A stretch of 64,000 bases of DNA. Origin: an uncultured Sulfurimonas sp. Lineage in GTDB: Bacteria > Campylobacterota > Campylobacteria > Campylobacterales > Sulfurimonadaceae. The DNA is taken from contig NZ_OY759725.1 in assembly GCF_963662755.1 (NCBI RefSeq), positions 1,749,781 to 1,813,780 of the forward strand, read 5' to 3'. Under the pieces are notes generated by a model, which saw only the letters and a list, made by a program, of their open reading frames with translations, searched no databases and had not been told where the DNA came from. The translations under genes and the position numbers were made by a program. This document shows, piece by piece, positions 1-9,534 of this stretch (positions are counted from its first letter, which is position 1; each line of letters begins with the position of its first letter).

Positions 1-2
1 CT

Positions 3-950
3 ATTATAGATGGTTGTGTTAAAGCGTTAAAGAAAAAATTGTTTGTTCCTATACTTGTGGGTAAAAAAGAAGAAATTTTACCTCTGTTACCAAAACGTTA
101 TAGAGATAAGATTTCTATAGTTGAAGCTAATGATGTTATTTCAATGTCAGATGCCGCTACAGATGCTGTCAAAAGGAAAGAGAGTTCTATATATAAAGCT
201 ATTGAACTTGTTAAAGATGGTGAAGCTCATGGTGTAGTTTCAGCTGGACATAGTGGAGCTACTATGACACTTGCTACTCTTAGACTTGGTCGTCTAAAAG
301 GTGTTTCACGTCCAGCACTTGCCACTCTTATGCCGACAAGAACAGGTCGCCGTTCAATCCTTTTAGATGCTGGTGCAAATGTTGATTCAAAAGCTATTCA
401 TATAGCAGAATTTGCTGTTATGGGTGGATGCTATGCAGAAGATTTGCTAAAAATCCAAAATCCAAGTATTGGTATACTTGCGAATGGGGAAGAACCTTCA
501 AAAGGTAATGATGTAACAAAAGAAGCTTTTAAAATTTTAAATGGTTATAAAGGCTTTAAGGGAAATGTTGAAGGTAGCGATATCTTTAATGGTTCTTGTG
601 ATGTAATCTCATGTGATGGTTTTGTAGGTAATCTTGTGCTTAAAGCAAGCGAAGGTGTAGCATCTACTATTAGTCAGCTAATTAAAGACTATATTAGAAA
701 ATCACCTATTGCAATTACGGGCGCACTTTTAATGAGAAAAGTATTTAAACTTCTAAAAAAACAGATTGATTATGCTGAGATAGGTGGTGCTCCTCTTATT
801 GGTATAAAAGGTTGCGCAATAGTTAGCCATGGAAAGAGTAATTCTAAAGCTATAGAAAATGCTATATATCAAGCTATTAATTATGTTGATACAGGTGTAA
901 ATGAGCATATAATCTCAAGATTAGAAGAGTTAAAAAACAAGGAAATTTAA
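3..950 (+). CDS. plsX: Phosphate acyltransferase PlsX, 5' end outside window
   Basis: PlsX makes acyl-phosphate from acyl-ACP, the first step of the PlsX/PlsY route to phosphatidic acid at the inner membrane. The frame is open from base 3 ([12 protein letters not shown]), so the real start lies before the window and only about 15-20 N-terminal residues are missing; the TTG at 39 is internal. Family hallmarks are visible: SAGHSGATM, a [10 protein letters not shown] segment, LLDAGANVD and the C-terminal [11 protein letters not shown] and GAPLIGIKG blocks. The stop overlaps the fabH start by one base (TAATG), so the two are translationally coupled, and plsX-fabH is a very common bacterial pair. 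Identification is confident; only the N-terminus is unseen. Confidence 0.96.
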   Translation: MIDGCVKALKKKLFVPILVGKKEEILPLLPKRYRDKISIVEANDVISMSDAATDAVKRKESSIYKAIELVKDGEAHGVVSAGHSGATMTLATLRLGRLKGVSRPALATLMPTRTGRRSILLDAGANVDSKAIHIAEFAVMGGCYAEDLLKIQNPSIGILANGEEPSKGNDVTKEAFKILNGYKGFKGNVEGSDIFNGSCDVISCDGFVGNLVLKASEGVASTISQLIKDYIRKSPIAITGALLMRKVFKLLKKQIDYAEIGGAPLIGIKGCAIVSHGKSNSKAIENAIYQAINYVDTGVNEHIISRLEELKNKEI

Positions 951-1948
951 TGGCTTATGCTGCATTTCGCTCAATTGGTGCTTATGCTCCAGTTGATATT
1001 TTGACTAATGATGACCTTTGTAAGATGGTTGATACAACTGATGAGTGGATTACTAAACGAACAGGTATTAAAGAGCGTCATATAGCTGCAAAAGATGAAA
1101 CAACTAGTGATATGGGTGTTAAAGCTGCTTTAAAAGCTATTGATAGAAGCGGTATATCTAAAGAAGATATTGATATGGTTGTTTGTGCAACAATTTCGCC
1201 TGATTATTTTTGTATGCCATCAACGGCTACTATTATTTCAAATAAACTTGGACTCAGAAATGTTACAGCTTTTGATATTTCAGCTGCTTGTACAGGTTTT
1301 GTATATATTTTATCTATTGCAAAAGCATTTATAGAATCTGGAATGAAAAAAAATATTTTGATTATTGGTTCTGAAAAATTATCGGCTATAACTGATTATA
1401 GTGATAGAGGAACTTGTATCCTTTTTGGTGATGGTGCAGGAGCAGCGATAATCAGTGCCACAGATAATAAAGATGAAGCTATAATAGATGTCCATACTGG
1501 TGCGGATGGTGAGTATGCTGATTTGCTAATGACACCAAATGGTGGAAGTGGTTCAGCTCATGATTCACTAGATCAAGAAGCATCTAGTTGTTTTATGCAA
1601 ATGAAGGGAAATGAAACTTTTAAAGTTGCTGTTCGCACTCTTACAAAAGATGTTGTAGAAATTTTAAAAGAAAATAAGATTGAGAGTGAATCTATAAAGC
1701 ACTTTGTACCGCATCAGGCTAATTATAGAATTATAAAAGCTGTTGGAGATGCCTTAAAATTAAGAGATGAGCAGATAGTAGTAACTGTGGCAAAATATGG
1801 CAATACATCAGGTGCATCTATACCAATGGCTATAAATGATATCTATGAAAATGGTTCGCTAAAAAGTGGCGAGTTAATGCTTTTAGATGCTTTTGGTGGG
1901 GGCTTAACATGGGGAAGTGCCCTTGTTCCTTTTAGCCCATTAAAATAA
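950..1948 (+). CDS. fabH: 3-oxoacyl-ACP synthase III (KAS III)
   Basis: FabH starts fatty-acid synthesis by condensing acetyl-CoA with malonyl-ACP in the cytoplasm. The 332-residue length is normal. The Cys-His-Asn triad is complete: Cys in SAACTGFVY (about residue 113), His in PHQANYRI (about 255) and Asn in [10 protein letters not shown] (about 285); the C-terminal GGGLTWGS glycine-rich turn is also present. It overlaps the plsX stop by one base and has no separate promoter, so plsX-fabH is one transcript. The enoyl reductase gene fabI lies about 30 kb away in this window, so the pathway is not clustered here. Confidence 0.97.
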   Translation: MAYAAFRSIGAYAPVDILTNDDLCKMVDTTDEWITKRTGIKERHIAAKDETTSDMGVKAALKAIDRSGISKEDIDMVVCATISPDYFCMPSTATIISNKLGLRNVTAFDISAACTGFVYILSIAKAFIESGMKKNILIIGSEKLSAITDYSDRGTCILFGDGAGAAIISATDNKDEAIIDVHTGADGEYADLLMTPNGGSGSAHDSLDQEASSCFMQMKGNETFKVAVRTLTKDVVEILKENKIESESIKHFVPHQANYRIIKAVGDALKLRDEQIVVTVAKYGNTSGASIPMAINDIYENGSLKSGELMLLDAFGGGLTWGSALVPFSPLK

Positions 1949-1992
1949 CTTTTTTGCCAGATTTCTTTGTTGAAATTTGGTTTTCTTTCCTC

Positions 1993-2008
1993 ACATACTT
2001 AAGTATGT
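1993..2008. repeat. Perfect 16-base palindrome between convergent genes
   Basis: ACATACTT is followed directly by its reverse complement AAGTATGT, between the convergent fabH and HIT-protein ends. There is no loop and only weak T-richness afterwards, so a classic intrinsic terminator is doubtful. It could be a protein-binding palindrome, a weak bidirectional terminator as a cruciform, or one copy of a genome-wide intergenic repeat. I see no second copy in this window. Confidence 0.4.
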
Positions 2009-2026
2009 TTTCACTAAAGTAAAATT

Positions 2027-2404
2027 TTATTTTATATTTTGTAAGGCGTTAAAAACTCTTTTGTAAAAACCTTCAGCAGGTGGTAATTTCAACTCTGCAT
2101 CTCTTAGTTTTTCTCCCCACATTGGATTTGGAAAGTATGAATCATTTTCAAATCTAGCCATAACGTGTATATGAACTCTTGGAAGCATATTGGCAAATGA
2201 AGCCATATTTATTTTTGTAGGGTTATAGTAGTGCTTCATTTCGTATTCTACAATATTATAGGCTTCCCAAAGTTTTTCTCTTAAAGCTTTGGGTAAGTCG
2301 CCTAATTCTTTATACGGTTCTTTTGTGAAAATTTTTAGCCAAGGAACTTCACTTTCTTCTTTTTCTATATATATATCACTATCTTCATAAATAAGCATAT
2401 GCAT
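2027..2404 (-). CDS. HIT-family nucleotide hydrolase/transferase
   Basis: HIT proteins hydrolyse or transfer nucleotidyl groups from substrates such as Ap4A or AMP-lysine; the substrate here is unknown. The protein is about 125 residues, a single HIT domain. The active-site segment reads LPRVHIHVMARF: relative to the H-x-H-x-H pattern the first His is Arg, while the central (nucleophile) and third His remain. I place the start at the ATG at 2404, because AAGGA lies seven bases upstream; an in-frame TTG two codons earlier sits too close to that site. It is monocistronic in this view, with the helicase gene ending 80 bases upstream on the same strand. Confidence 0.8.
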   Translation of the reverse strand: MHMLIYEDSDIYIEKEESEVPWLKIFTKEPYKELGDLPKALREKLWEAYNIVEYEMKHYYNPTKINMASFANMLPRVHIHVMARFENDSYFPNPMWGEKLRDAELKLPPAEGFYKRVFNALQNIK

Positions 2405-2484
2405 AATCAAATCCTTTTAGAATTAGTATAATATCACATATATAGTTAGATTAGTTTGTAATTTCCTTATGCTAAGTAGAGAGA

Positions 2485-4050
2485 TTAATCTCTATGTCTA
2501 TTTGAACTTCCACTAGAACGGCTTTTGTCGCGATTTCCACGATATCCACCGCCATCACGACTACTACCACTACGATTGCGGTCTGAACTTCCACTATTAC
2601 GAGGTTTGTTGCCACGGTATCCACCGCTTCTGCTACGTCCACGACCTCTAGTATCTCTTCTTTGTCCAGCTCTTTCAAGTATAGCAGCTATTTTATCAGC
2701 AGGAATACCTATTTGATTTGGACCTTTGATATCTTGTTGATCTAGCAACATTGAGATAAGTTTATAGGCCATTTGTTCTTCGTCAATATCTTCACGTAAT
2801 CTATCTAAAACTTTATGAGCTTCATCGTAAATTTTGTGATCTTCAACTTTTTTAACTAAAGTCTCAATTGTAGAGCTTCTTAAATCATTTTTACTTGGAA
2901 CAAAAGCGTGACCCATTGAAGTTCCAACTTTTTGTTTAATGCGTTGAAGTTCTTTAAACTCTAATGGAGTAAGAAGTGTAATAGCCTTTCCTTTTGTACC
3001 AGCACGACCTGTTCTACCAATACGGTGAACATAAGATTCAGGATCAAAAGGAATATGATAGTTAAATACATGAGAGATATTGTTTACGTGAATACCACGA
3101 GCAGCAACATCAGTAGCAACTAAAACTTTAACAGAGTTAGATTTGAAACCTTTAATAACTGTTTCACGTTGACGTTGTTCCATATCTCCATGAAGACCAT
3201 TTGCAAGGTATCCAGCGTTAGATAAAACATTTGATAATCTATCTACTTCGGATTTTGTTCTACAAAATACAACTGATTTTTGTGTGTCTTCTGAATCCAT
3301 AAGACGAATAATCGCATCATCTCTTTCAGACTCTTCTATAACATAGTATAGTTGTTCAATATCTGTGTTAGTAGTTTCACCTTGAGTAATAGAGATAAAT
3401 TCAGGATTGTCTAAAATACGCTCAGCTAAAAGTTTGATAGGCTTAGGCATAGTAGCTGAGAAAAGTAATGTTTGACGAGAACTTGGAAGATATGAAAATA
3501 TTTCATTTATATCATCCAAAAATCCCATATCTAGCATCTCATCAGCTTCGTCTAATACAACAATGCTTGGTTTAAAGTCTTTAATTAAATTCTTTTTAAG
3601 TATGTCTAAAAGACGACCAGGTGTAGCTACAACTACACTTGCTCCACGCTCTATAAGATCTATTTGACGTTTATATGAGCTGCCGCCATAAACTGTAACT
3701 GTTCTAGCGTTTATGTTTCTACCATATTTAAATAATTCATCACTTACTTGAGTCGCAAGTTCACGAGTTGGAGTAATAACTAAAATTTCAACACCATTTC
3801 TTACATCGATGTTATTTAGTGCAGGAAGACCAAATGCTGCAGTTTTACCAGTTCCTGTATGAGCTTGACCAACTATATCACGACCTTGTAGTACAAGTGG
3901 AATAGCGGCTGCTTGGATTGGACTTGGAGTTATGAAACCTGCTTGCTGTACGCTTCTTAGTATATCTTTGTTTAAACCTAAATCAGCAAATGTAATAAGG
4001 TTCTCTGTTGTGGGTGTGTTTTCTTCTGTTTGTGCATTTTCTTGCATCAT
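2485..4050 (-). CDS. DEAD-box ATP-dependent RNA helicase (DeaD/CsdA-like)
   Basis: This helicase unwinds RNA duplexes using ATP, with roles usually in ribosome assembly, mRNA decay and cold adaptation. All core motifs are in order: Q-motif in FITPSPIQAAAIP (about 40), AHTGTGKT (about 63), PTRELA, TPGR, DEAD (about 166), SAT, then in the second RecA lobe RGIHVNN and HRIGRTGRAG. After about residue 460 there is a basic, low-complexity Arg-Gly-Ser tail (GGYRG, RGNRD repeats), typical of RNA-binding tails. Two tandem ATG codons follow AAGGA; the second (4047) has the better spacing, so the true start may be one codon inside. A promoter-like TATAAT about 70 bases upstream suggests a leader. Orthology to csdA, rhlE or rhlB is not resolved. 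Confidence 0.94.
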   Translation of the reverse strand: MMQENAQTEENTPTTENLITFADLGLNKDILRSVQQAGFITPSPIQAAAIPLVLQGRDIVGQAHTGTGKTAAFGLPALNNIDVRNGVEILVITPTRELATQVSDELFKYGRNINARTVTVYGGSSYKRQIDLIERGASVVVATPGRLLDILKKNLIKDFKPSIVVLDEADEMLDMGFLDDINEIFSYLPSSRQTLLFSATMPKPIKLLAERILDNPEFISITQGETTNTDIEQLYYVIEESERDDAIIRLMDSEDTQKSVVFCRTKSEVDRLSNVLSNAGYLANGLHGDMEQRQRETVIKGFKSNSVKVLVATDVAARGIHVNNISHVFNYHIPFDPESYVHRIGRTGRAGTKGKAITLLTPLEFKELQRIKQKVGTSMGHAFVPSKNDLRSSTIETLVKKVEDHKIYDEAHKVLDRLREDIDEEQMAYKLISMLLDQQDIKGPNQIGIPADKIAAILERAGQRRDTRGRGRSRSGGYRGNKPRNSGSSDRNRSGSSRDGGGYRGNRDKSRSSGSSNRHRD

Positions 4051-4122
4051 TATCCTTTAAATGTAAGGAGATGATACAAGTTTATTAAACGCAGAGCACC
4101 TTCCCCTTAAACAATTTCGCGA

Positions 4123-4128
4123 ATTATA
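4123..4128 (-). promoter_or_regulatory. -10 element for the helicase gene
   Basis: On the minus strand this reads TATAAT, preceded by GG and followed by a leader of about 65 bases before AAGGA and the start codon. Leaders of this length are common for cold-regulated helicases, but no conserved structure was identified. Confidence 0.45.
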
Positions 4129-4210
4129 CCCAAAGAAAACCAAGTTTAGCTTGAAGTTGATAATACTTAAAATAATTTAATTTTATATTGTGTAAAAAAT
4201 AGCTAACAAA

Positions 4211-6379
4211 TTATTGTTCATATATTATGGAGCGATTTCTACCTGACTCTTTAGCTTTATAGAGAGCTTTATCAGCTCTTTGTAAAATAGTATTAACGCT
4301 TTGATCGTCATTTAGCATAGAAATCCCAATACTTACTGTGTAATTTATTTTATCATCTTCAATTATTACTGTAGAGTCAAATATCTCTTTGCGAAATCTC
4401 TCTGCAAATATAAAAGCACCTTTACTCGCAGTTTCAGGAAGCATTACAATAAACTCTTCACCGCCAACTCTTGCTACAATATCAATGTTTCTAACCATAT
4501 TTAAACAGATAGATGCAAAGTGTTTAAGAACTTCATCTCCTACGGCATGACCATAAGTATCGTTTATGTTTTTAAAATGATCAATATCAAGCATTAAAAA
4601 GCTTAAATCACTTTTGTATCTAGTTGATCGTTCTAATTCTTTTTGTGAAAGTTCTTCAAATTTACGACGATTAATAGTGCCAGTTAGAGGATCAATAAAT
4701 GCCATCTCTTCTAATTGCGTATTTTTCTTTTGCTGTTGTTGAATCTCTAACTCTTTTTTGTTTAAGTAAAGTTGTGTGTATATATCACCTTTTAAAAGTT
4801 TTTGTCTAGTAGTCTCATATGCATCATACATATAAGCAAGTTCATCTCTATTTGTGTTTATGGGAGAGAGTCTATGAGATCGCCCCCCTGTAGCTAAATC
4901 ATTCATTGCATTTGTTAGTTGGTAGATTTGAAATTTTGTACCTCTTTTAAAAGTATATAAAATTGAGAGTGTAATGATTAATATAGAACTTGTAAAACTT
5001 AACCATAAAAGAAAATTAACAACAGTTTCTTGTATCTTTTTTTCTATTAAAATATTTATATCGTAGAGAAGTTCATCTTCAAAGCGTTTTATATCATTTA
5101 TTAAATCAGTTATTGATTCAAACCATATTTCTGAATCTAGTTTACCAAAATCTCTTAGGTTTATACTATTTTCATAAGAATTTATTTTTTTTGCTATAGC
5201 TGAATTTCTTATTTTTAGGCTTTCATGTTTTTGACTTTGGGTGGCTGTTTGCTCAAAAGTGTTTAAAAATGCATTTTGTGTCCCTATAAGTTTAGTAAAA
5301 GTTATATACTCTTTTTGAGTTGCATCTTGTTGTTCTATAATTATAGTCCCATAAGCTCTCTCTCTTCCAAAACCTTCTTTTAGATGCTCAATAGATGCTA
5401 AAGTTGCTATATAAGAAGCTATTTCTCTATCACGATTTAAAAACGCTATTTTAGGAGTTATGTTTAAAATATTTTTTATTATTTGTGTGTATCTGTTTAT
5501 AGCTATATCTTGTGTAATTGATTTTTCATCAATTTTTTTTCTAAGAGTTTTAAACAATAAAATATCTTGTTTAAAAGTTTGAATAAAAGGCTCTATAACT
5601 AAAATATCCTCTATCTCTGTAGATTCTATTTGTTTTATAAATTCATTGGTTGCCATATCTGTAATTGTTCTTTGAACTTGTAAACTCTCTTGAAATTTAT
5701 CTTCTTTAGAGGTTAAATAGCCAGCACTTAATCCTCTTTCTGTTTGTAGAGAGTGTATTAACTCATCTATATTTGAGACAAGGTGTGTAACTCTTGAAGT
5801 GTTTTTCATATCTTGATATTTGTTAAAATTATTTACTAAAATAATGCTTCCAAAAAGTAACATTCCTATTAAAGGAATAAGAACTGATAAGAGTATTCTT
5901 TTTGTAAAACTGATTTTTTCTACAGTTTTTTCTATAATTGCTGGTAGAGTGTTTTTTTTAGATTTTTTATCTTGAACCATTCCATGTTTTTCAAACATAC
6001 TAATAGTGGGAATATCTTCTTCTATAATGTGGTTAAAAAGCCAATCTATAAGAAATTCACTAACTTCTTGTGCACTTGAGTTGTCGTTTTTTGATTCTGT
6101 TAGTTTTGCTCTTAGTTCAGGAATTTTTTTGCTAAAATTTAAATGTTGCTGCATATGTTCTTCTACATCATCACAGTTACACTTTTTAAGAAGCGCTTCT
6201 TCTCTTTGAAAATGCTCTGCTGCATAATTTTTTAAATCATCAAAAATGCTCTCTATAAATTTTGGAGCTTCACCATTGTTGATTGCGAGTGTTAGCTTGT
6301 TTATAATATCTAAAAGCTTTTTATGGTCTTTATCAATAATTTTTACGCCAAGGCTTAGACCTTCATTCCATTCTATCAT
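4211..6379 (-). CDS. Hemerythrin-NIT-HAMP diguanylate cyclase
   Basis: This membrane protein is predicted to make c-di-GMP in response to oxygen or redox state and to a periplasmic ligand. Residues 1-125 form a bacteriohemerythrin domain with all seven di-iron ligands: H19, H56, E60, H75, H79, H117 and D122. A transmembrane helix follows (about 165-190), then a NIT-like periplasmic domain with the LQTERGLSAGYL motif (nitrate/nitrite sensing in characterised members), a second helix (about 450-475), a HAMP-like linker and a GGDEF domain. The cyclase motif is GGEEF (about 637), and RNID five residues upstream forms the inhibitory I-site, so product inhibition is likely. TAAAAT ends six bases before the ATG and no Shine-Dalgarno is seen, suggesting a leaderless mRNA. 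Ligands are inferred, not shown. Confidence 0.9.
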   Translation of the reverse strand: MIEWNEGLSLGVKIIDKDHKKLLDIINKLTLAINNGEAPKFIESIFDDLKNYAAEHFQREEALLKKCNCDDVEEHMQQHLNFSKKIPELRAKLTESKNDNSSAQEVSEFLIDWLFNHIIEEDIPTISMFEKHGMVQDKKSKKNTLPAIIEKTVEKISFTKRILLSVLIPLIGMLLFGSIILVNNFNKYQDMKNTSRVTHLVSNIDELIHSLQTERGLSAGYLTSKEDKFQESLQVQRTITDMATNEFIKQIESTEIEDILVIEPFIQTFKQDILLFKTLRKKIDEKSITQDIAINRYTQIIKNILNITPKIAFLNRDREIASYIATLASIEHLKEGFGRERAYGTIIIEQQDATQKEYITFTKLIGTQNAFLNTFEQTATQSQKHESLKIRNSAIAKKINSYENSINLRDFGKLDSEIWFESITDLINDIKRFEDELLYDINILIEKKIQETVVNFLLWLSFTSSILIITLSILYTFKRGTKFQIYQLTNAMNDLATGGRSHRLSPINTNRDELAYMYDAYETTRQKLLKGDIYTQLYLNKKELEIQQQQKKNTQLEEMAFIDPLTGTINRRKFEELSQKELERSTRYKSDLSFLMLDIDHFKNINDTYGHAVGDEVLKHFASICLNMVRNIDIVARVGGEEFIVMLPETASKGAFIFAERFRKEIFDSTVIIEDDKINYTVSIGISMLNDDQSVNTILQRADKALYKAKESGRNRSIIYEQ

Positions 6380-6385
6380 GATAAG

Positions 6386-6391
6386 ATTTTA
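6386..6391 (-). promoter_or_regulatory. -10 element giving a predicted leaderless mRNA
   Basis: TAAAAT on the minus strand is followed by exactly six bases and then the ATG of the hemerythrin cyclase, so the usual transcription start would be the A of ATG. No purine-rich ribosome site is present. Confidence 0.5.
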
Positions 6392-6402
6392 TCATAATAT
6401 AG

Positions 6403-6408
6403 TATAAT
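6403..6408 (+). promoter_or_regulatory. -10 element for the rmuC operon
   Basis: TATAAT on the plus strand, back to back with the cyclase promoter. It gives a leader of about 22 bases containing AGGA before the rmuC start, so this side of the divergent pair is a normal leadered transcript. Confidence 0.5.
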
Positions 6409-6436
6409 TTTCTCATAAAAGAAGCAGGATAACTTA

Positions 6437-7624
6437 ATGGATTTGTATATATTATTGTTAATAGTGAGTGGTATAATTGTTTTGATTTTACTATATCTTT
6501 ATCTAACAACACTCCAAAATAAAAATGATTTACGACTTAGATATGCTGTTCTTAGTAGTCGTTTTGAAGAGGAGATAAAATCTTCAAAAGAAAAATTACA
6601 AATTATGCAAGATGCAAAAGAAGAACTCTCTAAGGAGTTTAAACTTTTGGCAAATCAGATATTTGAAGATAAATCCAAAAAATTTGATCATACTCATAAA
6701 GAGCAATTTGAGATTTTACTTCGTCCTTTTCGTGAGCAAATTTCAAATTTTTCAACTCAATCACGTGAACAGTTTACTTATGAAGCAAAAGAGAGGCATC
6801 TATTAAAAGATGAATTAGTTAGACTAAAAGATATGAACTCAAAACTCTCTCAAGAAGCAAAAAATCTTACAAATGCACTTAAGGGTGAAAATAAAATCCA
6901 AGGTAATTGGGGTGAGATTGTATTGGAGAGAATCTTAGAAGAATCTGGTCTTCGTAAGGGTATAGAGTATAAAACACAAACAACTTTAAAATCAAATGAG
7001 GGGAAAATTTATAGACCTGATGTAATTATAGAGATGCCACAACAAAGAGAGATTATAATTGATTCTAAAGTTTCACTTGTTGCTTATGAGAGGTTTGTAA
7101 GCCAAGAAAATCCAGATGCTAAAGCCTTAGCATTAAAAGAACATATAAGCTCCATACATGGACACATAAAAGATTTGAGTTCTAAAAGATATGAAGATCT
7201 TGAGGGCATCAATACTTTAGATTTTGTACTTATGTTTATGCCCATAGAAGGTGCTTTTTTGTTGGCGCTTGAATCTGATGGAGAGTTTTTTAAACAAGCT
7301 TATAAAAACAATATTTTAGTAGTTTCTCCATCAACACTTTTGGTTACTCTTAGAACTATTGAACATATTTGGCGTACGCAAAGACAAGAAGAACACGCTC
7401 AAAAAATTGCACAAGAAGCTGAAGCTATGTATGATAAACTTCTTTTGTTTGTTGAGGAGATGCAAAGGATGGGAACGCATATTCAAAAAGCTCAAGATGC
7501 TTATGATACCTCTTTTAAAAGATTAAAGAGTGGTAAAGGAAATATTATAAAACGTGCTGAAAATATGGTAGAACTTGGGCTTAAGCCAAAAAAAATATTG
7601 AGTATTTCAAGTGAAGAGTCTTAA
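6437..7624 (+). CDS. rmuC: DNA recombination protein RmuC
   Basis: RmuC-family proteins limit DNA rearrangement at short inverted repeats; they have a predicted nuclease-like core. The 395-residue protein has an N-terminal membrane anchor (residues 4-24), a long coiled coil (about 35-155), then the conserved core KIQGNWGEIVLERIL, RPDVIIEMP and IIIDSKVSLVAYERF (about 155-220), where the D and DSK residues match a restriction-endonuclease-like fold. AGGA lies upstream of the ATG at good distance. Its stop overlaps the start of the histidine kinase gene by one base, so the two are coupled, although a functional link is not obvious. Confidence 0.92.
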   Translation: MDLYILLLIVSGIIVLILLYLYLTTLQNKNDLRLRYAVLSSRFEEEIKSSKEKLQIMQDAKEELSKEFKLLANQIFEDKSKKFDHTHKEQFEILLRPFREQISNFSTQSREQFTYEAKERHLLKDELVRLKDMNSKLSQEAKNLTNALKGENKIQGNWGEIVLERILEESGLRKGIEYKTQTTLKSNEGKIYRPDVIIEMPQQREIIIDSKVSLVAYERFVSQENPDAKALALKEHISSIHGHIKDLSSKRYEDLEGINTLDFVLMFMPIEGAFLLALESDGEFFKQAYKNNILVVSPSTLLVTLRTIEHIWRTQRQEEHAQKIAQEAEAMYDKLLLFVEEMQRMGTHIQKAQDAYDTSFKRLKSGKGNIIKRAENMVELGLKPKKILSISSEES

Positions 7625-9483
7625 TGCGAATAAATGAAAAAAAAATCATACCTTATCTTATAGTTGTAGTACCACTTGCTCTTGTTTTAACTGCAAGTTT
7701 TTTTATAACTACTTTTTATATAGAAAAGGTTAATGCTTATTTTCATAAAGTTAAAGAGATGTCTATAAAAGAGCATATTGAGTCTAAAAAATCAAAAAGT
7801 GAAATATGGGTAGATCAGTTAAATCTTTTGTTTGACTATAAATACAATAGAGTAGATGAAGATATAAAAAACGAACTTCAAACAAGAGTGAATTTAGCTT
7901 ATGATAGTGCAAGGTTTATTTATGAAAAATATAAACTTAAAAAGAGTAATAAAGAGATAAAAGAGCGTATAGTAGATGCACTAAACCAGATGACTTTTTC
8001 AACGAAAAAAGATTATATATTTATATCAGATTTTAATGGAAAAAATATACTCTCACGAAACTCACTTAAAGAACAAAAAAATATAAGTGCTTATGAGGAT
8101 TTTGATGGAAGATCTATAGTTTTAGAAGAGATTCAAAAAGTTAGAAAAGATGGAGAAGGTTTTTTAGAGAGTAACTTTTATACAGGTTTAACAAAGCATA
8201 TAATCTTAGTTAAAAATTTAGATATGTATGATTGGTATATTGGGTCTTGTATAGATGAGATGCAAAAAAGAGAAGAGTTAAAGTCAACACTTTTGGGAAT
8301 GCTTCAGAGTATTCCAATGGATCGTGCTGATTTTATGGGGCTTTATGATAACAAAAAGTCTATCTTTTTATCTAAAAAAATGAAAGAATTTTTAGGAGAT
8401 GAATCGTTAAAAATTATTAGTGAAAATCTCTCAAAAGAAACTACTTGGTATAAAGATAAAATAGATGGTTTTTACTATTATTCTAAATATTATGAACCTC
8501 TTGATTGGCATCTAGTTTACGGTTTTGAAATTTCAAAAATGAGTACAAAAGAGTTAAAAAAACAGACTCAACTCGAAGTGATGTTAGATAATGAACTAGA
8601 GTTTATTATGAAAGCATCTGCATCTATAGTTATTTTTGTTGTGATTATCTCACTTTTGTTATCGAGAAAAGTTAACTATATATTTTTGCAGTATCAAAAA
8701 GAGGTTCAAAAAAGAACAGATGAGTTAGAAAAACTAAATGAATCACTAGAACAAAGAGTAACCGAGGGATTAAAAGCTCATAGACAAAAAGATAAGATGC
8801 TAATTCAGCAGTCAAAAATGGCAGAAATGGGAGATATGCTAAGTATGATAGCTCATCAATGGAGACAACCATTAAATCAAATGTCATATCTTTTTATGAA
8901 CATAGAATCAGCTTATGAGTATAAAGAGTTAACAAAAGAGTATCTTGATGAGAAGCTAAAAGAAGGCAATAATCTTTTAGAGTTTATGTCTATGACTATT
9001 GATGATTTTAGAAACTACTTTAGACCCGATAAATCCAAAGAGTTTGTTTTAGTTAGTGATGTTGTAAATGCAAGTGTAACTCTTATGCAAAAATCACTTG
9101 AAATTAGCGGTGTTGAAGTAGAGTTAGATGCTCAAGGTAGAGAGCTGACACATATATATAAAAATGAATTTATTCAAGTTATGTTAAATCTTATAAAAAA
9201 TGCAAAAGATATTTTAGTAGATAAAAAAATCAAAAATCCAAAGATAAAGATTAGTTCTAGATGCCAAAGAGATAAACTTGTAGTAGAAGTTTGTGACAAC
9301 GGCGGCGGAATAGATGAGAGCATTATAGAAAAGATATTTGATCCTTACTTTTCAACAAAAGATAAGCATAATGGAACAGGTTTAGGTTTATATATGTCAA
9401 AGATGATTATAGAAGAGCATTTAGATGGAAAACTTAGTGTTGTAAATTCTAAAGATGGTGCTTGTTTTAAGATAGAGATTTAA
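7624..9483 (+). CDS. Membrane sensor histidine kinase with periplasmic Cache domain
   Basis: This protein is predicted to sense a periplasmic small molecule and autophosphorylate. Residues 12-32 are a transmembrane helix, followed by a large periplasmic region with a Cache-like segment (KDYIFISDFNGKNIL), a second helix (about 335-355), a coiled coil, then the H-box IAHQWRQPLNQM (phospho-His) typical of Campylobacterota kinases. The ATPase domain has NLIKNAKD (N box), DNGGGI (G1) and GTGLGLYM (G2). No response regulator is adjacent, so the partner is encoded elsewhere. It overlaps rmuC by one base. The signal is unknown; Cache domains often bind organic acids or amino acids. Confidence 0.9.
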   Translation: MRINEKKIIPYLIVVVPLALVLTASFFITTFYIEKVNAYFHKVKEMSIKEHIESKKSKSEIWVDQLNLLFDYKYNRVDEDIKNELQTRVNLAYDSARFIYEKYKLKKSNKEIKERIVDALNQMTFSTKKDYIFISDFNGKNILSRNSLKEQKNISAYEDFDGRSIVLEEIQKVRKDGEGFLESNFYTGLTKHIILVKNLDMYDWYIGSCIDEMQKREELKSTLLGMLQSIPMDRADFMGLYDNKKSIFLSKKMKEFLGDESLKIISENLSKETTWYKDKIDGFYYYSKYYEPLDWHLVYGFEISKMSTKELKKQTQLEVMLDNELEFIMKASASIVIFVVIISLLLSRKVNYIFLQYQKEVQKRTDELEKLNESLEQRVTEGLKAHRQKDKMLIQQSKMAEMGDMLSMIAHQWRQPLNQMSYLFMNIESAYEYKELTKEYLDEKLKEGNNLLEFMSMTIDDFRNYFRPDKSKEFVLVSDVVNASVTLMQKSLEISGVEVELDAQGRELTHIYKNEFIQVMLNLIKNAKDILVDKKIKNPKIKISSRCQRDKLVVEVCDNGGGIDESIIEKIFDPYFSTKDKHNGTGLGLYMSKMIIEEHLDGKLSVVNSKDGACFKIEI

Positions 9484-9520
9484 TTTTTGTTTTTTTAATA
9501 CTTTATTAATTAACTTAGTA

Positions 9521-9526
9521 TAGAAT
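9521..9526 (+). promoter_or_regulatory. -10 element in front of the efflux operon
   Basis: TAGAAT (extended TATAGAAT from 9519) ends eight bases before the ATG at 9535, giving a leader of about two bases. No metal-regulator operator that I recognise overlaps it. Confidence 0.4.
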
Positions 9527-9534
9527 GCAAAATT

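Noticed and set aside
2472..2678. Long antisense and alternate frames in the helicase RG-rich tail
   Set aside because: The low-complexity Arg-Gly-Ser repeat opens several frames by base composition; these have no start site or family features.
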